Assembly (NCBI RefSeq): GCF_010907035.1
Contig: NZ_QUMK01000019.1
Span: forward strand, 1 to 64,000
Direction: 5' to 3'
Source of the DNA: Rhodopseudomonas sp. BR0M22
GTDB lineage: Bacteria > Pseudomonadota > Alphaproteobacteria > Rhizobiales > Xanthobacteraceae
Length of the DNA stretch: 64,000 nucleotides
This document shows, piece by piece, positions 8,791 through 17,660 of the stretch. Each line of letters begins with the position of its first letter. Within the stretch, counting starts at the first letter, position 1. Under the pieces are notes generated by a model, which was not told the origin of the DNA, made no database searches, and saw only the letters and a list, made by a program, of their open reading frames with translations. The position numbers and the translations under genes were made by a program.

Positions 8791-8799
8791 AAATCTCGA

Positions 8800-10428
8800 A
8801 TGCTTGGACTGATGCAAGACTGGCCTTTGCTGTGTCATCGGATCATCGAGCACGCGGCTCGGATCCACGGCAACCAGGAGGTGGTCACCCGGTCGGTCGA
8901 GGGTCCGATCGTCCGCACCACCTATGCGCAGATCCATCAACGGGCGCTGAAAGTCAGCCAGATGCTGGACCGCTCCGGCATCAAGCTCGGCGACCGCGTC
9001 GCGACGATCGCCTGGAACACCGCCCGGCACCTCGAGTGCTGGTACGGCATTATGGGAATCGGCGCGATTTGCCATACGGTCAATCCGCGGCTTTTTCCGG
9101 ACCAGATCGCCTGGATCGTCAATCACGCCCAGGACCGGGTGATGATCACCGATCTGACCTTCGTGCCGATCCTGGAGAAGATCGCCGACCAGATCCCGAG
9201 CGTGGAACGGTTCGTGGTGCTCACCGACAAGGAGCACATGCCGCAGACCACGCTGAAGAACGCGGTCGCCTATGAGGAGTGGCTGAACGAAGCCGACGGC
9301 GATTTCGCGTGGGGAACCTTCGACGAGAACACCGCGGCGGCAATGTGCTACACCTCGGGCACCACCGGCGATCCGAAGGGCGTGCTGTATTCGCACCGCT
9401 CCAACGTGCTGCACGCGCTGATGGCCAACAACCCGGACGCGCTCGGCACCCGCGCCGCCGACACCATGCTGCCGGTGGTTCCGCTGTTCCACGCCAACAG
9501 CTGGGGCATCGCGTTCTCGGCGCCGTCGATGGGCACCAAGCTGGTGATGCCCGGCGCCAAGCTCGACGGCGCGTCCGTCTATGAGCTGCTGTCGACCGAG
9601 AAGGTGACGCACACCGCGGGCGTGCCGACGGTGTGGCTGATGCTGCTGCAATACATGCAGAAGGAGAAGCTGACGCTGCCGCATCTGAAGATGGTGGTGT
9701 GCGGCGGCTCGGCGATGCCGCGCTCGATGATCAAGGCGTTCGTCGATATGGGCGCCGAGGCTCGCCACGCCTGGGGCATGACCGAGATGAGCCCGCTCGG
9801 CACACTCGCCACGCTGAAGCCGCCGTTCGACCAGACCACCGGCGACGCCCGGCTCGACGTGCTGGCGACCCAGGGCTATCCGCCGTTCGGCGTGCAGATG
9901 AAGATCACCGACGATGCCGGCAAGGACGTCGATTGGGACGGCAAGACCTTCGGCCGGCTGAAAGTGTCGGGCCCGGCGATCGCCAAGAAGTACTATCGGG
10001 TCGACACCGAGATCCTCGACGATGCCGGCTTCTTCGACACCGGCGACGTCGCCACCATCGACCAGGACGGCTACATGCGGATCACCGACCGCTCCAAGGA
10101 CGTGATCAAGTCCGGCGGCGAGTGGATCTCCTCGATCGACCTCGAGAATCTGGCAGTCGGCCATCCCAAGGTGGCGGAAGCCGCGGTGATCGGCGTGTAT
10201 CACCCGAAATGGGACGAACGCCCACTCTTGATCTGCCAGCTCAAACCGGACGTCACCTGCACCCGGGAAGAGATCCTGGAATACATGGACGGCAAGATCG
10301 CCAAATGGTGGATGCCCGACGACATCGTGTTCGTCGACGCCATCCCGCACACGGCAACCGGCAAGATCCTGAAAACCGCGCTGCGCGATCAGTTCAAGAC
10401 CTACACACTGCCGGGCGCGGCGGCGTAA
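8800..10428 (+). CDS. medium/long-chain acyl-CoA ligase (AMP-forming)
   Basis: ANL-superfamily ligase of 542 aa that activates a carboxylic acid through an acyl-adenylate to its CoA thioester. The P-loop [11 protein letters not shown] lies at 184-194, followed by [13 protein letters not shown]-type and [10 protein letters not shown] motifs, [23 protein letters not shown], and the catalytic lysine K522 in [10 protein letters not shown]. It belongs to the fatty-acid/3-methylmercaptopropionyl-CoA ligase (FadD/DmdB-like) branch. The exact acid is not predictable. No other beta-oxidation gene is adjacent and it appears monocistronic. Confidence 0.9.
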   Translation: MLGLMQDWPLLCHRIIEHAARIHGNQEVVTRSVEGPIVRTTYAQIHQRALKVSQMLDRSGIKLGDRVATIAWNTARHLECWYGIMGIGAICHTVNPRLFPDQIAWIVNHAQDRVMITDLTFVPILEKIADQIPSVERFVVLTDKEHMPQTTLKNAVAYEEWLNEADGDFAWGTFDENTAAAMCYTSGTTGDPKGVLYSHRSNVLHALMANNPDALGTRAADTMLPVVPLFHANSWGIAFSAPSMGTKLVMPGAKLDGASVYELLSTEKVTHTAGVPTVWLMLLQYMQKEKLTLPHLKMVVCGGSAMPRSMIKAFVDMGAEARHAWGMTEMSPLGTLATLKPPFDQTTGDARLDVLATQGYPPFGVQMKITDDAGKDVDWDGKTFGRLKVSGPAIAKKYYRVDTEILDDAGFFDTGDVATIDQDGYMRITDRSKDVIKSGGEWISSIDLENLAVGHPKVAEAAVIGVYHPKWDERPLLICQLKPDVTCTREEILEYMDGKIAKWWMPDDIVFVDAIPHTATGKILKTALRDQFKTYTLPGAAA

Positions 10429-10463
10429 GCTATCGTCAGGGTGCAGGCTCACTGCCTGTGGCG

Positions 10464-10511
10464 CCCTCACCCCAGCCCTCTCCCGCAAGCGGGAGAGGGA
10501 GCGCGCTGCGG
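10464..10511. repeat. family B extragenic palindrome, copy 1
   Basis: CCCTCACCCCAGCCCTCTCC, then a CGCAAGCG hairpin tip, GGGAGAGGG and AGCGCGCTGCGG. It is almost identical to 11855-11902 and 30754-30800. It lies between the ligase and the acyltransferase genes. Confidence 0.85.
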
Positions 10512-10656
10512 CGCGGGGTAGGCGCCGCCTTCCACCTCCGGCATCCGCACATTTGCTTGAAGAGGTATCTGCGGCTCGACATTTCGGACCCCAAGGCCGC
10601 TTACTTCCGGTATGACCGGCTCGCGCGAATGATGCGGTGATGGCGGGAGCGCCAAG

Positions 10657-11838
10657 ATGCGGACCGGTGCGAGGGGGCAAGCTGTGGACGTGGGTCCCGG
10701 CGCCGCAACCGAAGAGCGACCTGCACGCAATGGTGGGCTCGACGCGCTACGCGCGACGATGACCTTGCTGGTGCTGTTTCATCATGCGGCGATCACCTAC
10801 GGCGCCAGCGGCGGCTGGTTCTATCACGAACTTCCGGCCGACGGCTCGCGCGCATCGCAATTGCTGACGCTGTTCGTGGCGATCAACCAAGCCTATTTCA
10901 TGGGCCTGTTCTTTCTGCTGGCCGGCTATTTCACACCGGCCGCGTTGCACAGCAAAGGGTCGATGCGTTTTGCGCGCGATCGGCTGATCCGGCTCGGCCT
11001 GCCGCTGCTGGCGTTCGGCTGGATGCTCGGGCCGGTCAGCGAGGCCCTGGGACAGACCGCCCACGGCCAGCCGTTTTTCTCGACGCTGGCTGCGACGATG
11101 AGCAGCGGGCGCTTTATCGAAGGCCCCCTGTGGTTCGCCGAGGCGCTGCTGATTTTCGGGGCGGGTGCGGTGCTGTGGTTTGAACTGACGCAGCGTCGGT
11201 CGCCAGCCGCTGACGCCGCCACCATCCCCTTCCCGTCCAATCTCATGCTGCTGCTCGCTGCACTGCTCACCGGCGTCGCGGCGTTCGGGCTGCGGCTGTG
11301 GTGGCCGGTGGGGTCGGAATGGCACGGGCTGCAGCTCGGTTACTTCGCAAGCTACACGGTGCTGTTCGCGGCCGGCTATGCGGCGGCCGCTCCGCGATGG
11401 CTGGAGCGCGTGCCGCCCGCAACCACGCGGCGATGGCTGATGCTGGCGCTGATCTGCTTGCCTGTGCTGCCGATCGCGTCGCTGTCGGGGGCTGTGGTCC
11501 CGGCGCTGCACCGGTCCTCGAACGGCGGCTGGACGTTGCCGGCCGTCATTTACGCGATGTGGGAGCCGGTCGTTGCCTGGGGACTCATTTTGTGGCTGCT
11601 GCCGACTTTTCAACACCGCTTCACCACGCTGAGCCCAACCTGGCGCAAGCTGGCCGACCGAGCCTATGCGATCTACATCATCCACCCGCCGGTGCTGGTC
11701 GGCGTCGCACTCGTCGGCCGACCACTCGCATTACCGGCTTTGCTCAAATTCCTGATCGCCGGCACGATCACTTGCATGCTGTGCTACGCACTCGCCGGGC
11801 TGCTGCTTCGAATTCCGGGTGCACGTAGGGTTGTCTGA
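10657..11838 (+). CDS. acyltransferase 3 family membrane protein
   Basis: Integral membrane O-acyltransferase of the OafA/NolL/OpgC group, 393 aa with about ten hydrophobic segments. The N-terminal GGLDALRATMTLLVLFHHAA carries the Arg and the FHH motif of the family (R32, H42/H43), and later YAIYIIHPPVLVG is the typical penultimate helix. These proteins acylate glucans, lipid or surface polysaccharides. The acceptor cannot be inferred because no polysaccharide gene is adjacent. It is flanked on both sides by family B palindromes. Confidence 0.82.
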   Translation: MRTGARGQAVDVGPGAATEERPARNGGLDALRATMTLLVLFHHAAITYGASGGWFYHELPADGSRASQLLTLFVAINQAYFMGLFFLLAGYFTPAALHSKGSMRFARDRLIRLGLPLLAFGWMLGPVSEALGQTAHGQPFFSTLAATMSSGRFIEGPLWFAEALLIFGAGAVLWFELTQRRSPAADAATIPFPSNLMLLLAALLTGVAAFGLRLWWPVGSEWHGLQLGYFASYTVLFAAGYAAAAPRWLERVPPATTRRWLMLALICLPVLPIASLSGAVVPALHRSSNGGWTLPAVIYAMWEPVVAWGLILWLLPTFQHRFTTLSPTWRKLADRAYAIYIIHPPVLVGVALVGRPLALPALLKFLIAGTITCMLCYALAGLLLRIPGARRVV

Positions 11839-11854
11839 CTCAGTGCCCGGGGCG

Positions 11855-11902
11855 CCCTCACCCCAGCCCTCTCCCGCAAGCGGGAGAGGGAGCGCGCTGC
11901 GG
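11855..11902. repeat. family B extragenic palindrome, copy 2
   Basis: Same sequence as the copy at 10464, placed after the acyltransferase stop between convergent genes. It may terminate transcription from both sides. Confidence 0.85.
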
Positions 11903-11940
11903 TCGGGGAGATGTATCGCCCTGACCGATCGGGTGCTGGT

Positions 11941-12633
11941 TCAGCCCAGCACCGTCAACGTTCGCACGTCGTAGCCGCTGCTGATGCTACGATTCAACAC
12001 CGGGTCGATGAGTTCGTAGTCGAACCGCGTCGCCGGGCGGATGCCGCCTTTGGCGGCGAAGGTGCCGCCGAACATCGCGGCGCCCTCGGGCAGGCCGGCA
12101 GCGCCGAATTCGCGTTCGATCAGCTCGGCCGGCGGCAGCATGCCGGACAGCGTGCCTTCCTGATACAGCACGCGTTCGCCGCCGATCGTCGCCCATGAAC
12201 GCAGCACGAGCTGGTCCCAATGCGCCGCGACATCGTCCACGGCCCACAGCTCGGGCGCGACCGGCTTGTCGCACATCTGCTTGGACACGGTGATGTTGTA
12301 GGTCTCGACCTTGCGGTCGGTATGGTCCGAGCCGACGCCGACATACAGCCTGCCGCCGGACTTGATCAGCACGAATTCGACTTCGCCGCTGGAATTCTCG
12401 TCCGAGACTTCGATCGCGGTGCGCGTCGTCAGCCGGCTGGCGGCGACGCGGTAGTAGATCGGCGTCGAGGCCGGAGGCGCAATGCCCAGCTCCTCGAGTT
12501 CCTTGATGTGCTTGTCGCGCGCCACCGGATCGCGGCCGGTCCAGCCGGCGATGATCAGATCGCCGATCTGCACCGATCGCGGGACCTTGCGGCCCTGTTC
12601 GTGGACGAGGAATTCGATGGGGGCGGCATACAT
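11941..12633 (-). CDS. DUF2848 family protein
   Basis: A 230-aa cytoplasmic protein matching DUF2848 (for example YYRVAASRLTTRTAIEVSDENSSGEVEF and VGVGSDHTDRKVETYNI). The length and the C-terminal GIRPATRFDYELIDPVLNRSI are reminiscent of the fumarylacetoacetate-hydrolase fold. A hydrolase or lyase acting on the product of the upstream monooxygenase is possible but unproven. It is the last gene of the marR-monooxygenase-Liv unit, 81 bases after the binding-protein gene and beyond a strong hairpin that may lower its expression. Confidence 0.75.
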   Translation of the reverse strand: MYAAPIEFLVHEQGRKVPRSVQIGDLIIAGWTGRDPVARDKHIKELEELGIAPPASTPIYYRVAASRLTTRTAIEVSDENSSGEVEFVLIKSGGRLYVGVGSDHTDRKVETYNITVSKQMCDKPVAPELWAVDDVAAHWDQLVLRSWATIGGERVLYQEGTLSGMLPPAELIEREFGAAGLPEGAAMFGGTFAAKGGIRPATRFDYELIDPVLNRSISSGYDVRTLTVLG

Positions 12634-12666
12634 GACTGGTCTCGCGAGATGGACGGCTGAACGAGC

Positions 12667-12700
12667 ATCGTGCGGGGACGGCGTCGCCTCCCCGCACGAT
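12667..12700 (-). terminator. intercistronic hairpin between the binding-protein gene and DUF2848 gene
   Basis: A 12-bp perfect stem ATCGTGCGGGGA / TCCCCGCACGAT with a 10-base loop. There is no clear U-tract, so it is either an attenuator or an mRNA 3'-end stabiliser of the kind often found after binding-protein genes. Confidence 0.7.
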
Positions 12701-12713
12701 GCGGATGAGTGAA

Positions 12714-13889
12714 CTACTGGCCCTTGCGGGTGTCGAGCAGATGCCAGCTCTGGTTACCTGCTTCGATGACGTAGATCGGCTTGATGGCGTCGCGATCTTC
12801 CGCGAACGAGATTTCACCTTCAAGCGCGGCGAAGCCCTTCAACTTGGCCAGATCGTCCCGGATCGCGGTGCGCTCGGCCGCGACCTTGCCGGCATCGCCG
12901 GTGGTCTTGGCGGTCTTCATCGCTTCGGCCAGCAGATAGACGATATCGTAGGCCGACGCATCCTGCTGGTTCGGCTCCAGCCGGGTCATGCCGGCTTCCT
13001 TGGCCCGGGTCGCGAATTCCTTGGCGAACGCCTTGGTGCGATCGTTGAGCTCGGCGAAGAACGTGGTGCCGATCGTCATCGAATTGCCGGCGCCCGCCAT
13101 CCGGCGCGGCAGATCGGGATCGGCCACCGTGGTGCCGCCGACCAGCCGCGCGCTGACGCCCTGGCGCTTCAGTTCCTTGGCGAGGTTGATGGCGGCTTCC
13201 GGCGGCGCGCCGAGGCCGATCAGATCCGGCTTCATCTGGGCGAGCTGCGAGACCTGCGGCGACAGATCGAAGGCGTTGTACTGGAAGTCGACCGCGCCCT
13301 TGTCGGCGATGTCGAACTTCTTGAACAGCGCCGGCAGCACCTTGGTGCCGACCGCCTTGGACACGGTGTCGTCGGTCGCGAATGCGGTGGCGCCGGTCGC
13401 CATCGGCAGCTTCTTGTCGCGCAGCGTCGCCAGCACTTCGGAGATCACGGTGCCTTCGTCGCGGGTGTTGCGGAAGCCGTAGGTGAAGCCCTTGGTCAGG
13501 CCGGGCGCAGACGACGACATCGACATCTGCACGATGCCGAGACGCTCGCCGGCGGGAAACGCCACCCGCACTTCGCCCGAGGAGAACGGGCCGATCACCG
13601 CGAGCGCCTTGTTGTCCTCGGCGAACTGCCGCACCGCGAGCGCGGCCTGCTTGGGATCGCCGCCGGTGTCGAACTTCACCAGCTTGATCTTGTTGCCGCC
13701 GATGCCGCCCTTGGCGTTGATCTCGTCGACCGCCATGTCGACCGCGACCTCGTTGGTGTTGGCGAGGCTGACATAGGGGCCGGTCTTGGCCATCGAGAAT
13801 CCGAGCACGAGGTCGGCCGCCTGCGCGCCTCCCGCGAACCCGCCGATCAGTCCGAGTGCGACACCCGCCGCCACCATATTCGCCTTCAT
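12714..13889 (-). CDS. periplasmic substrate-binding protein of LivK type (ABC transporter)
   Basis: A 391-aa Peripla_BP_6 protein. The Sec signal peptide (KANMVAAGVALGLIGGFAGGAQAA) leads to the mature start DLVLGFSMAKTGPYVS. The family motifs NEVAVDMAVDEINAKGGIGG and VIGPFSSG are clear. The start at 13889 has GAGG upstream and gives a normal signal; the frame extends further without merit. The ligand is unknown. Relatives in R. palustris bind aromatic acids and fatty acids as often as amino acids, and the linked monooxygenase favours an aromatic compound. Confidence 0.88.
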   Translation of the reverse strand: MKANMVAAGVALGLIGGFAGGAQAADLVLGFSMAKTGPYVSLANTNEVAVDMAVDEINAKGGIGGNKIKLVKFDTGGDPKQAALAVRQFAEDNKALAVIGPFSSGEVRVAFPAGERLGIVQMSMSSSAPGLTKGFTYGFRNTRDEGTVISEVLATLRDKKLPMATGATAFATDDTVSKAVGTKVLPALFKKFDIADKGAVDFQYNAFDLSPQVSQLAQMKPDLIGLGAPPEAAINLAKELKRQGVSARLVGGTTVADPDLPRRMAGAGNSMTIGTTFFAELNDRTKAFAKEFATRAKEAGMTRLEPNQQDASAYDIVYLLAEAMKTAKTTGDAGKVAAERTAIRDDLAKLKGFAALEGEISFAEDRDAIKPIYVIEAGNQSWHLLDTRKGQ

Positions 13890-13908
13890 CAGCCTGTTCC
13901 TCTTCTCT

Positions 13909-14670
13909 TCATTGAGACCCCACCCGCATCGGCTGCGGGTCGCCGGACGACTCGGCGCTGCCGCCGAGATAGGCTTCGAGCAGCCGATGATCGTTGCGCA
14001 GCGCGTCACAGGGACCGGCTACCGCGACCTTGCCGAGCTCGAGCACGGTGGCGCTGTGCGCGACCGACAGCGCCTTGCCGGTGTTCTGCTCGACCAGCAC
14101 GATCGTCAGCCCGCTGCGGTTCATTTCCTGGATCAGATCGAACACCTTGGAGACGAACAGCGGCGACAGACCGAGCGACGGTTCGTCCAGCATCAGCACC
14201 TGCGGCCGCGCCACCATCGCGCGGCCGATCGCCACCATCTGCTGCTCGCCGCCGGACAGCGTCGCCGCCGCGGTGTGGCGGCGCTGGCCGAGATTGGGGA
14301 AGCGCTCGTAGATCGCGGCGATCTCGCTGCGCACCGCCTGGCGGTCGCGGCGCAGATGCGCGCCGAGCAACAGATTCTCTTCGACCGTCAGCGACACCAG
14401 CACCTGCCGGCCTTCGGGGACGAGCACCAGCCCCTTGGCCAATCTCGTATGCGGCCGGGCGCGCGACAGGTCGGCGTCGCGAAACTGGATGCGGCCCCGC
14501 ATAGCAGGCACCGCGCCCATGATGCCGAGCAGCAGCGTCGTCTTGCCGGCGCCGTTGGCGCCCAGCACGGTGACGATCTCGCCTTCCTCGACGCTGAGCG
14601 AGACGCCATCGAGTGCGGTGACGCCGCCATAGGCGACGGTGAGATCGGAGACGGACAGGATCGCGCTCAT
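13909..14670 (-). CDS. livF: LivF-type ABC transporter ATPase
   Basis: A 253-aa ATPase subunit of a branched-chain-type importer. Walker A GANGAGKTT spans 37-45, the signature is LSGGEQQM, and Walker B is VLMLDEPSLGLSP, all LivF-like. It ends with the AYLGG motif of the family. The ATG overlaps the livG stop by four bases, so translation is coupled. The substrate is set by the binding protein downstream and is not known. Confidence 0.92.
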   Translation of the reverse strand: MSAILSVSDLTVAYGGVTALDGVSLSVEEGEIVTVLGANGAGKTTLLLGIMGAVPAMRGRIQFRDADLSRARPHTRLAKGLVLVPEGRQVLVSLTVEENLLLGAHLRRDRQAVRSEIAAIYERFPNLGQRRHTAAATLSGGEQQMVAIGRAMVARPQVLMLDEPSLGLSPLFVSKVFDLIQEMNRSGLTIVLVEQNTGKALSVAHSATVLELGKVAVAGPCDALRNDHRLLEAYLGGSAESSGDPQPMRVGSQ

Positions 14671-15437
14671 GCGGCCTGCTCCGCGCCGAGATAGGCGGTG
14701 CGCACCACCGCGTCGTGCTGCACCACCGACAGCGGCCCCTCGGCGATCTTGCTGCCGAAATTGAGCACCACGACGTGGTCGCAGATCTTGTCGACGAAGT
14801 GCATGTCGTGCTCGACGATCAACAGCGTGATGCCGCGCGCCTTCAGCGCTTCGAGATGCGCGGTGAGCGCCTGGGTTTCGACCGGGTTGAGGCCCGCCGC
14901 CGGCTCGTCGAGCATCAGCAGCGAAGCGCCCGCGAGCGTGGCACGGACGAGATCGATCCGCTTGCGGATGCCGTAAGGCAGCTCGCTCACCGTTGCGTCG
15001 GCGTAACCACCGAGCCCCATCTCGTCGAGCGCGGCGACCACTTCGCGCCGCCAGCGGTGGTTCGGGATCAGCCGGAACGGCGTCAGCAGGTTGAGAAGGC
15101 CCGAAGCGCGGACATGCTGGCCGACCAGCAGGTTCTCCCACACGGTGAGATGCTGCATCAGCCGCACGTTCTGGAAGCTGCGGGCGATGCCGAGCCCGAT
15201 CCGTCGGCGCGACGCCATGTTGGTGATGTCGCGCCCGTCGAACGACACAGTGCCGTCGTCGGGGCGGAACACGCCGCTGACCATGTTGAACGCGGTGGTC
15301 TTGCCGGCGCCGTTCGGGCCGATCAGACCGACGGTCTGGCCGCGCGCCACCGAGAAGCTGAGCTCGCGGATGACGCGCAGGCCACCGAACGATTTCGAGA
15401 CATTGTCGAGCGCGAGCAGAGGAGCCTTGGCACTCAT
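14667..15437 (-). CDS. livG: LivG-type ABC transporter ATPase
   Basis: A 256-aa partner ATPase. Walker A GPNGAGKTT spans 40-48. The signature is the LivG-specific degenerate form ELPYGIRKRI, and Walker B is LLMLDEPAAGLNP. The C-terminal VEHDMHFVDKICDHVVVLNFG switch region is typical. It overlaps livM upstream and livF downstream by four bases each. Confidence 0.92.
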   Translation of the reverse strand: MSAKAPLLALDNVSKSFGGLRVIRELSFSVARGQTVGLIGPNGAGKTTAFNMVSGVFRPDDGTVSFDGRDITNMASRRRIGLGIARSFQNVRLMQHLTVWENLLVGQHVRASGLLNLLTPFRLIPNHRWRREVVAALDEMGLGGYADATVSELPYGIRKRIDLVRATLAGASLLMLDEPAAGLNPVETQALTAHLEALKARGITLLIVEHDMHFVDKICDHVVVLNFGSKIAEGPLSVVQHDAVVRTAYLGAEQAA

Positions 15438-16294
15438 GGCTGAGCCCCCGGTGCGGCAGGCTTGCGCCCGAACAGACGGCCGATGCCGCGCAGCGCCGTC
15501 GACGTCACCAGCCCCTGCGGCCGCACCGCCATGAAGGCGACGATCAGCGCGGCGAAAATCACATAGCGCCAGGCCTCGCCGGCCCGCAGCAGCTCCGGCA
15601 CCAGACTGAAGAACAGCGCGCCGACCAGCGGGCCCCACACCGTCTGGGTGCCGCCGAGCAGCACGTACAGCACCGTGTAGATGCTGAGCTGGACGCTGAA
15701 GTGCTGCGCCTCGATGAAGCTGAAATGATGCGCGTACAGCCCGCCGCCGATGCCGGCGATCGCCGCGCCGAGCGTGAACGCCGCGACCTGCAGCCCCCAC
15801 ACTTTGAGACCGAGCAGGTCGGCGACCAGCCGGTCGTTCTTGATCGCGGTGAGATACAGCGTGAACCGGGTCTGCGACAGCCCGACCACGAACAGCACGA
15901 TCGCAGCCGTCACCGAGAACACCGCGAGCGGCGACGCATAGGTCGAGACCGGATAGCCGGCGGCCGCGCCGACCACTTCGAGATTGAGGAACACCGCCGA
16001 GATCACTTGGCCGAGCGCGAAGGTCGCGAGCGCCAGATAAATGCCGTGGGTGCGCAGGATCGGCACCGCGACCAGCAGCGCCAGCCCGCCCGCGGCGAGG
16101 CCGCCGGCGGGAATCGCCGAGACCAGCGACCAGCCCATCTCGTTGGTGAGATAGGCCGCCGTGTAGGCACCGATCGCCATGAAGCCGGCGATGCCGAGAT
16201 TGAGCTGACCGGCGACCAGCGGCAGATACACCGCATAGGCCGCCATGATGTTGAAGCACAGGATGATCAGGACGCCGGTCTGATAGCCGCTCAT
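15434..16294 (-). CDS. livM: LivM-type ABC transporter permease
   Basis: A 286-aa inner-membrane permease with about eight hydrophobic segments and the GLPAIGAYTAA-like segment IAGFMAIGAYTAAYLT. The C-terminal LLGGTQTVWGPLVGALFF is the conserved BPD_transp_2 loop that contacts the ATPase. The start at 16294 overlaps the livH stop by one base (TGATG). The open frame upstream is antisense to nothing useful and was discarded. Confidence 0.92.
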   Translation of the reverse strand: MSGYQTGVLIILCFNIMAAYAVYLPLVAGQLNLGIAGFMAIGAYTAAYLTNEMGWSLVSAIPAGGLAAGGLALLVAVPILRTHGIYLALATFALGQVISAVFLNLEVVGAAAGYPVSTYASPLAVFSVTAAIVLFVVGLSQTRFTLYLTAIKNDRLVADLLGLKVWGLQVAAFTLGAAIAGIGGGLYAHHFSFIEAQHFSVQLSIYTVLYVLLGGTQTVWGPLVGALFFSLVPELLRAGEAWRYVIFAALIVAFMAVRPQGLVTSTALRGIGRLFGRKPAAPGAQP

Positions 16295-17166
16295 CACAGC
16301 TTCTCCCGGATCGCCGGCTTGCCGAACAGTCCGTGCGGCCGCAGGATCAAGAGCAGCAGCAGCGAGCCATAGACCGCGATGTTGACGGTGTCGGCACCGA
16401 ACGCCCAGATCGAACCAACCTCGATCAGGCCGATGATCAGTCCTCCGATCACCGCGCCCCAGACGCTGCCCATGCCGCCGATGATCATCGCGGCGACGCC
16501 CTTGAAGCCGACGCCCTCGCCCATGAACGGCGACACCTGCAGATAGCTGAGCGCGAACATCACGCCGCCGAGTGCGGTGAACAGCGCGGTCAGCACGAAG
16601 ATCTTCGGCACCAGGCGGCCGACATCGACCCCGAGCAGCACCGCGGTCGAGCGGCTCTCGGCGATCGCCCGGATCTGGCGGCCGAGATTGGTGCGGCCGA
16701 GCACGAACGACAGCCCGACCACCAGCGCGAAGGTCAGCACCAGGCTGATCGCCTGCGCGGCACCGATCACCAAGCCGCCGATGCGGAAATTGAAATCGCC
16801 AAGCAGCGACGGAAACGTCTGCTGATCGGAGCCGACGCCGACCAGCACAAGATTCTCCAGCAGCACCAGAAATCCCAGCGACGACACCAGCGGCACTTCC
16901 GGATCGGCGCCGCGGGTGCGCCGATAGGACAATTGCTCGACCGCGAGCGACACCAGAGCCGCAGCGGCGAGCGCGGCGCCGATCGCGGCCGCCCAATGCC
17001 AGCCTTGGGTCAGCAACACCCAGCTCACCATGCCGCCGATCATGAACAGGCCGGGGATGGAGAAGTTGAGGAAGTTGAGGATGCCGATCGCGAGCGTGAA
17101 GGACACCCCCACCAGCACGTAGATCGAGCCGAGCATCACGCCATTGATCAGCTGCTGCGCGATCAT
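16294..17166 (-). CDS. livH: LivH-type ABC transporter permease
   Basis: A 290-aa inner-membrane permease beginning MIAQQLINGVMLGSIYVLVG, the classic LivH N-terminus. The family motifs LGRQIRAIAES and IIGGMGSVWGAVIGG are present. It follows the cupin gene by about 100 bases, so the transport genes probably share the transcript that starts at the flavin reductase, with a possible internal promoter. Confidence 0.92.
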   Translation of the reverse strand: MIAQQLINGVMLGSIYVLVGVSFTLAIGILNFLNFSIPGLFMIGGMVSWVLLTQGWHWAAAIGAALAAAALVSLAVEQLSYRRTRGADPEVPLVSSLGFLVLLENLVLVGVGSDQQTFPSLLGDFNFRIGGLVIGAAQAISLVLTFALVVGLSFVLGRTNLGRQIRAIAESRSTAVLLGVDVGRLVPKIFVLTALFTALGGVMFALSYLQVSPFMGEGVGFKGVAAMIIGGMGSVWGAVIGGLIIGLIEVGSIWAFGADTVNIAVYGSLLLLLILRPHGLFGKPAIREKL

Positions 17167-17266
17167 GCCCGACCTCCGCACTCCGCGGCGTCCCGGGCAG
17201 CATCGGCCCGAACGTCGCGGCAGGAGCCGGAGAAGGTGCTGGGGGAGAGGTCCGTCATCTTATGCC

Positions 17267-17647
17267 TTACACCGGGTCGAAGTAGTGCAGTTCGAACAGC
17301 ACGCAGCCGGTCTCGGACTTGAACGGACCGTGGAACGCGCCCGGCGGACGGCACGCATAGGTGAACGGCTTGAAGCTCTCGCCGCCATTGCCGTTCTCGT
17401 CGTTGCCGACGGTCAGATCGCCGGAGACCAGGAACACTTCCTCCCAGTATTCGTGCACGAACGGCTTGGTGGTGAATTCGCCCGGCTCGAACCGCAGCAG
17501 GCGGCTGCGCGAGCCGCGGCGGTTCTCCTCATCGAGTCCGCCGGACAGGATCTTCTGCTGGATGCCCTTGGGATAGCCGGCCGGCACTTCCCAGCCCGTG
17601 CTCATATCGACGGCACGGAATTCGTCGTGGATTTTGTTGACAGCCAT
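17267..17647 (-). CDS. cupin-domain protein
   Basis: A 126-aa single-domain cupin. HEYWEEVFLVSGDLTV gives the first cupin motif and RPPGAFHGPF the second. Metal ligands are probably H and E in the first and H in the second. The second ATG (17647) is favoured by GGAG spacing. Its place directly after the HpaB-like monooxygenase suggests a role in handling the same substrate, either as a small metal-dependent enzyme or as a ligand-binding protein. Confidence 0.78.
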   Translation of the reverse strand: MAVNKIHDEFRAVDMSTGWEVPAGYPKGIQQKILSGGLDEENRRGSRSRLLRFEPGEFTTKPFVHEYWEEVFLVSGDLTVGNDENGNGGESFKPFTYACRPPGAFHGPFKSETGCVLFELHYFDPV

Positions 17648-17660
17648 CATGCGCTCCTGA

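Noticed and set aside
7516-8799. Upstream extension of the acyl-CoA ligase frame
   Set aside because: Low-complexity, antisense to the extensin-like gene; a perfect AGGAGG marks the start at 8800.
8680-10680. Upstream extension of the extensin-like frame to over 1000 codons
   Set aside because: It would run antisense through the acyl-CoA ligase gene; the signal-peptide start near 8679 fits the family.
12699-14504. Plus-strand open frame of 601 codons antisense to the binding-protein and livF genes
   Set aside because: No motif and no ribosome site; the opposite strand carries canonical transporter proteins.
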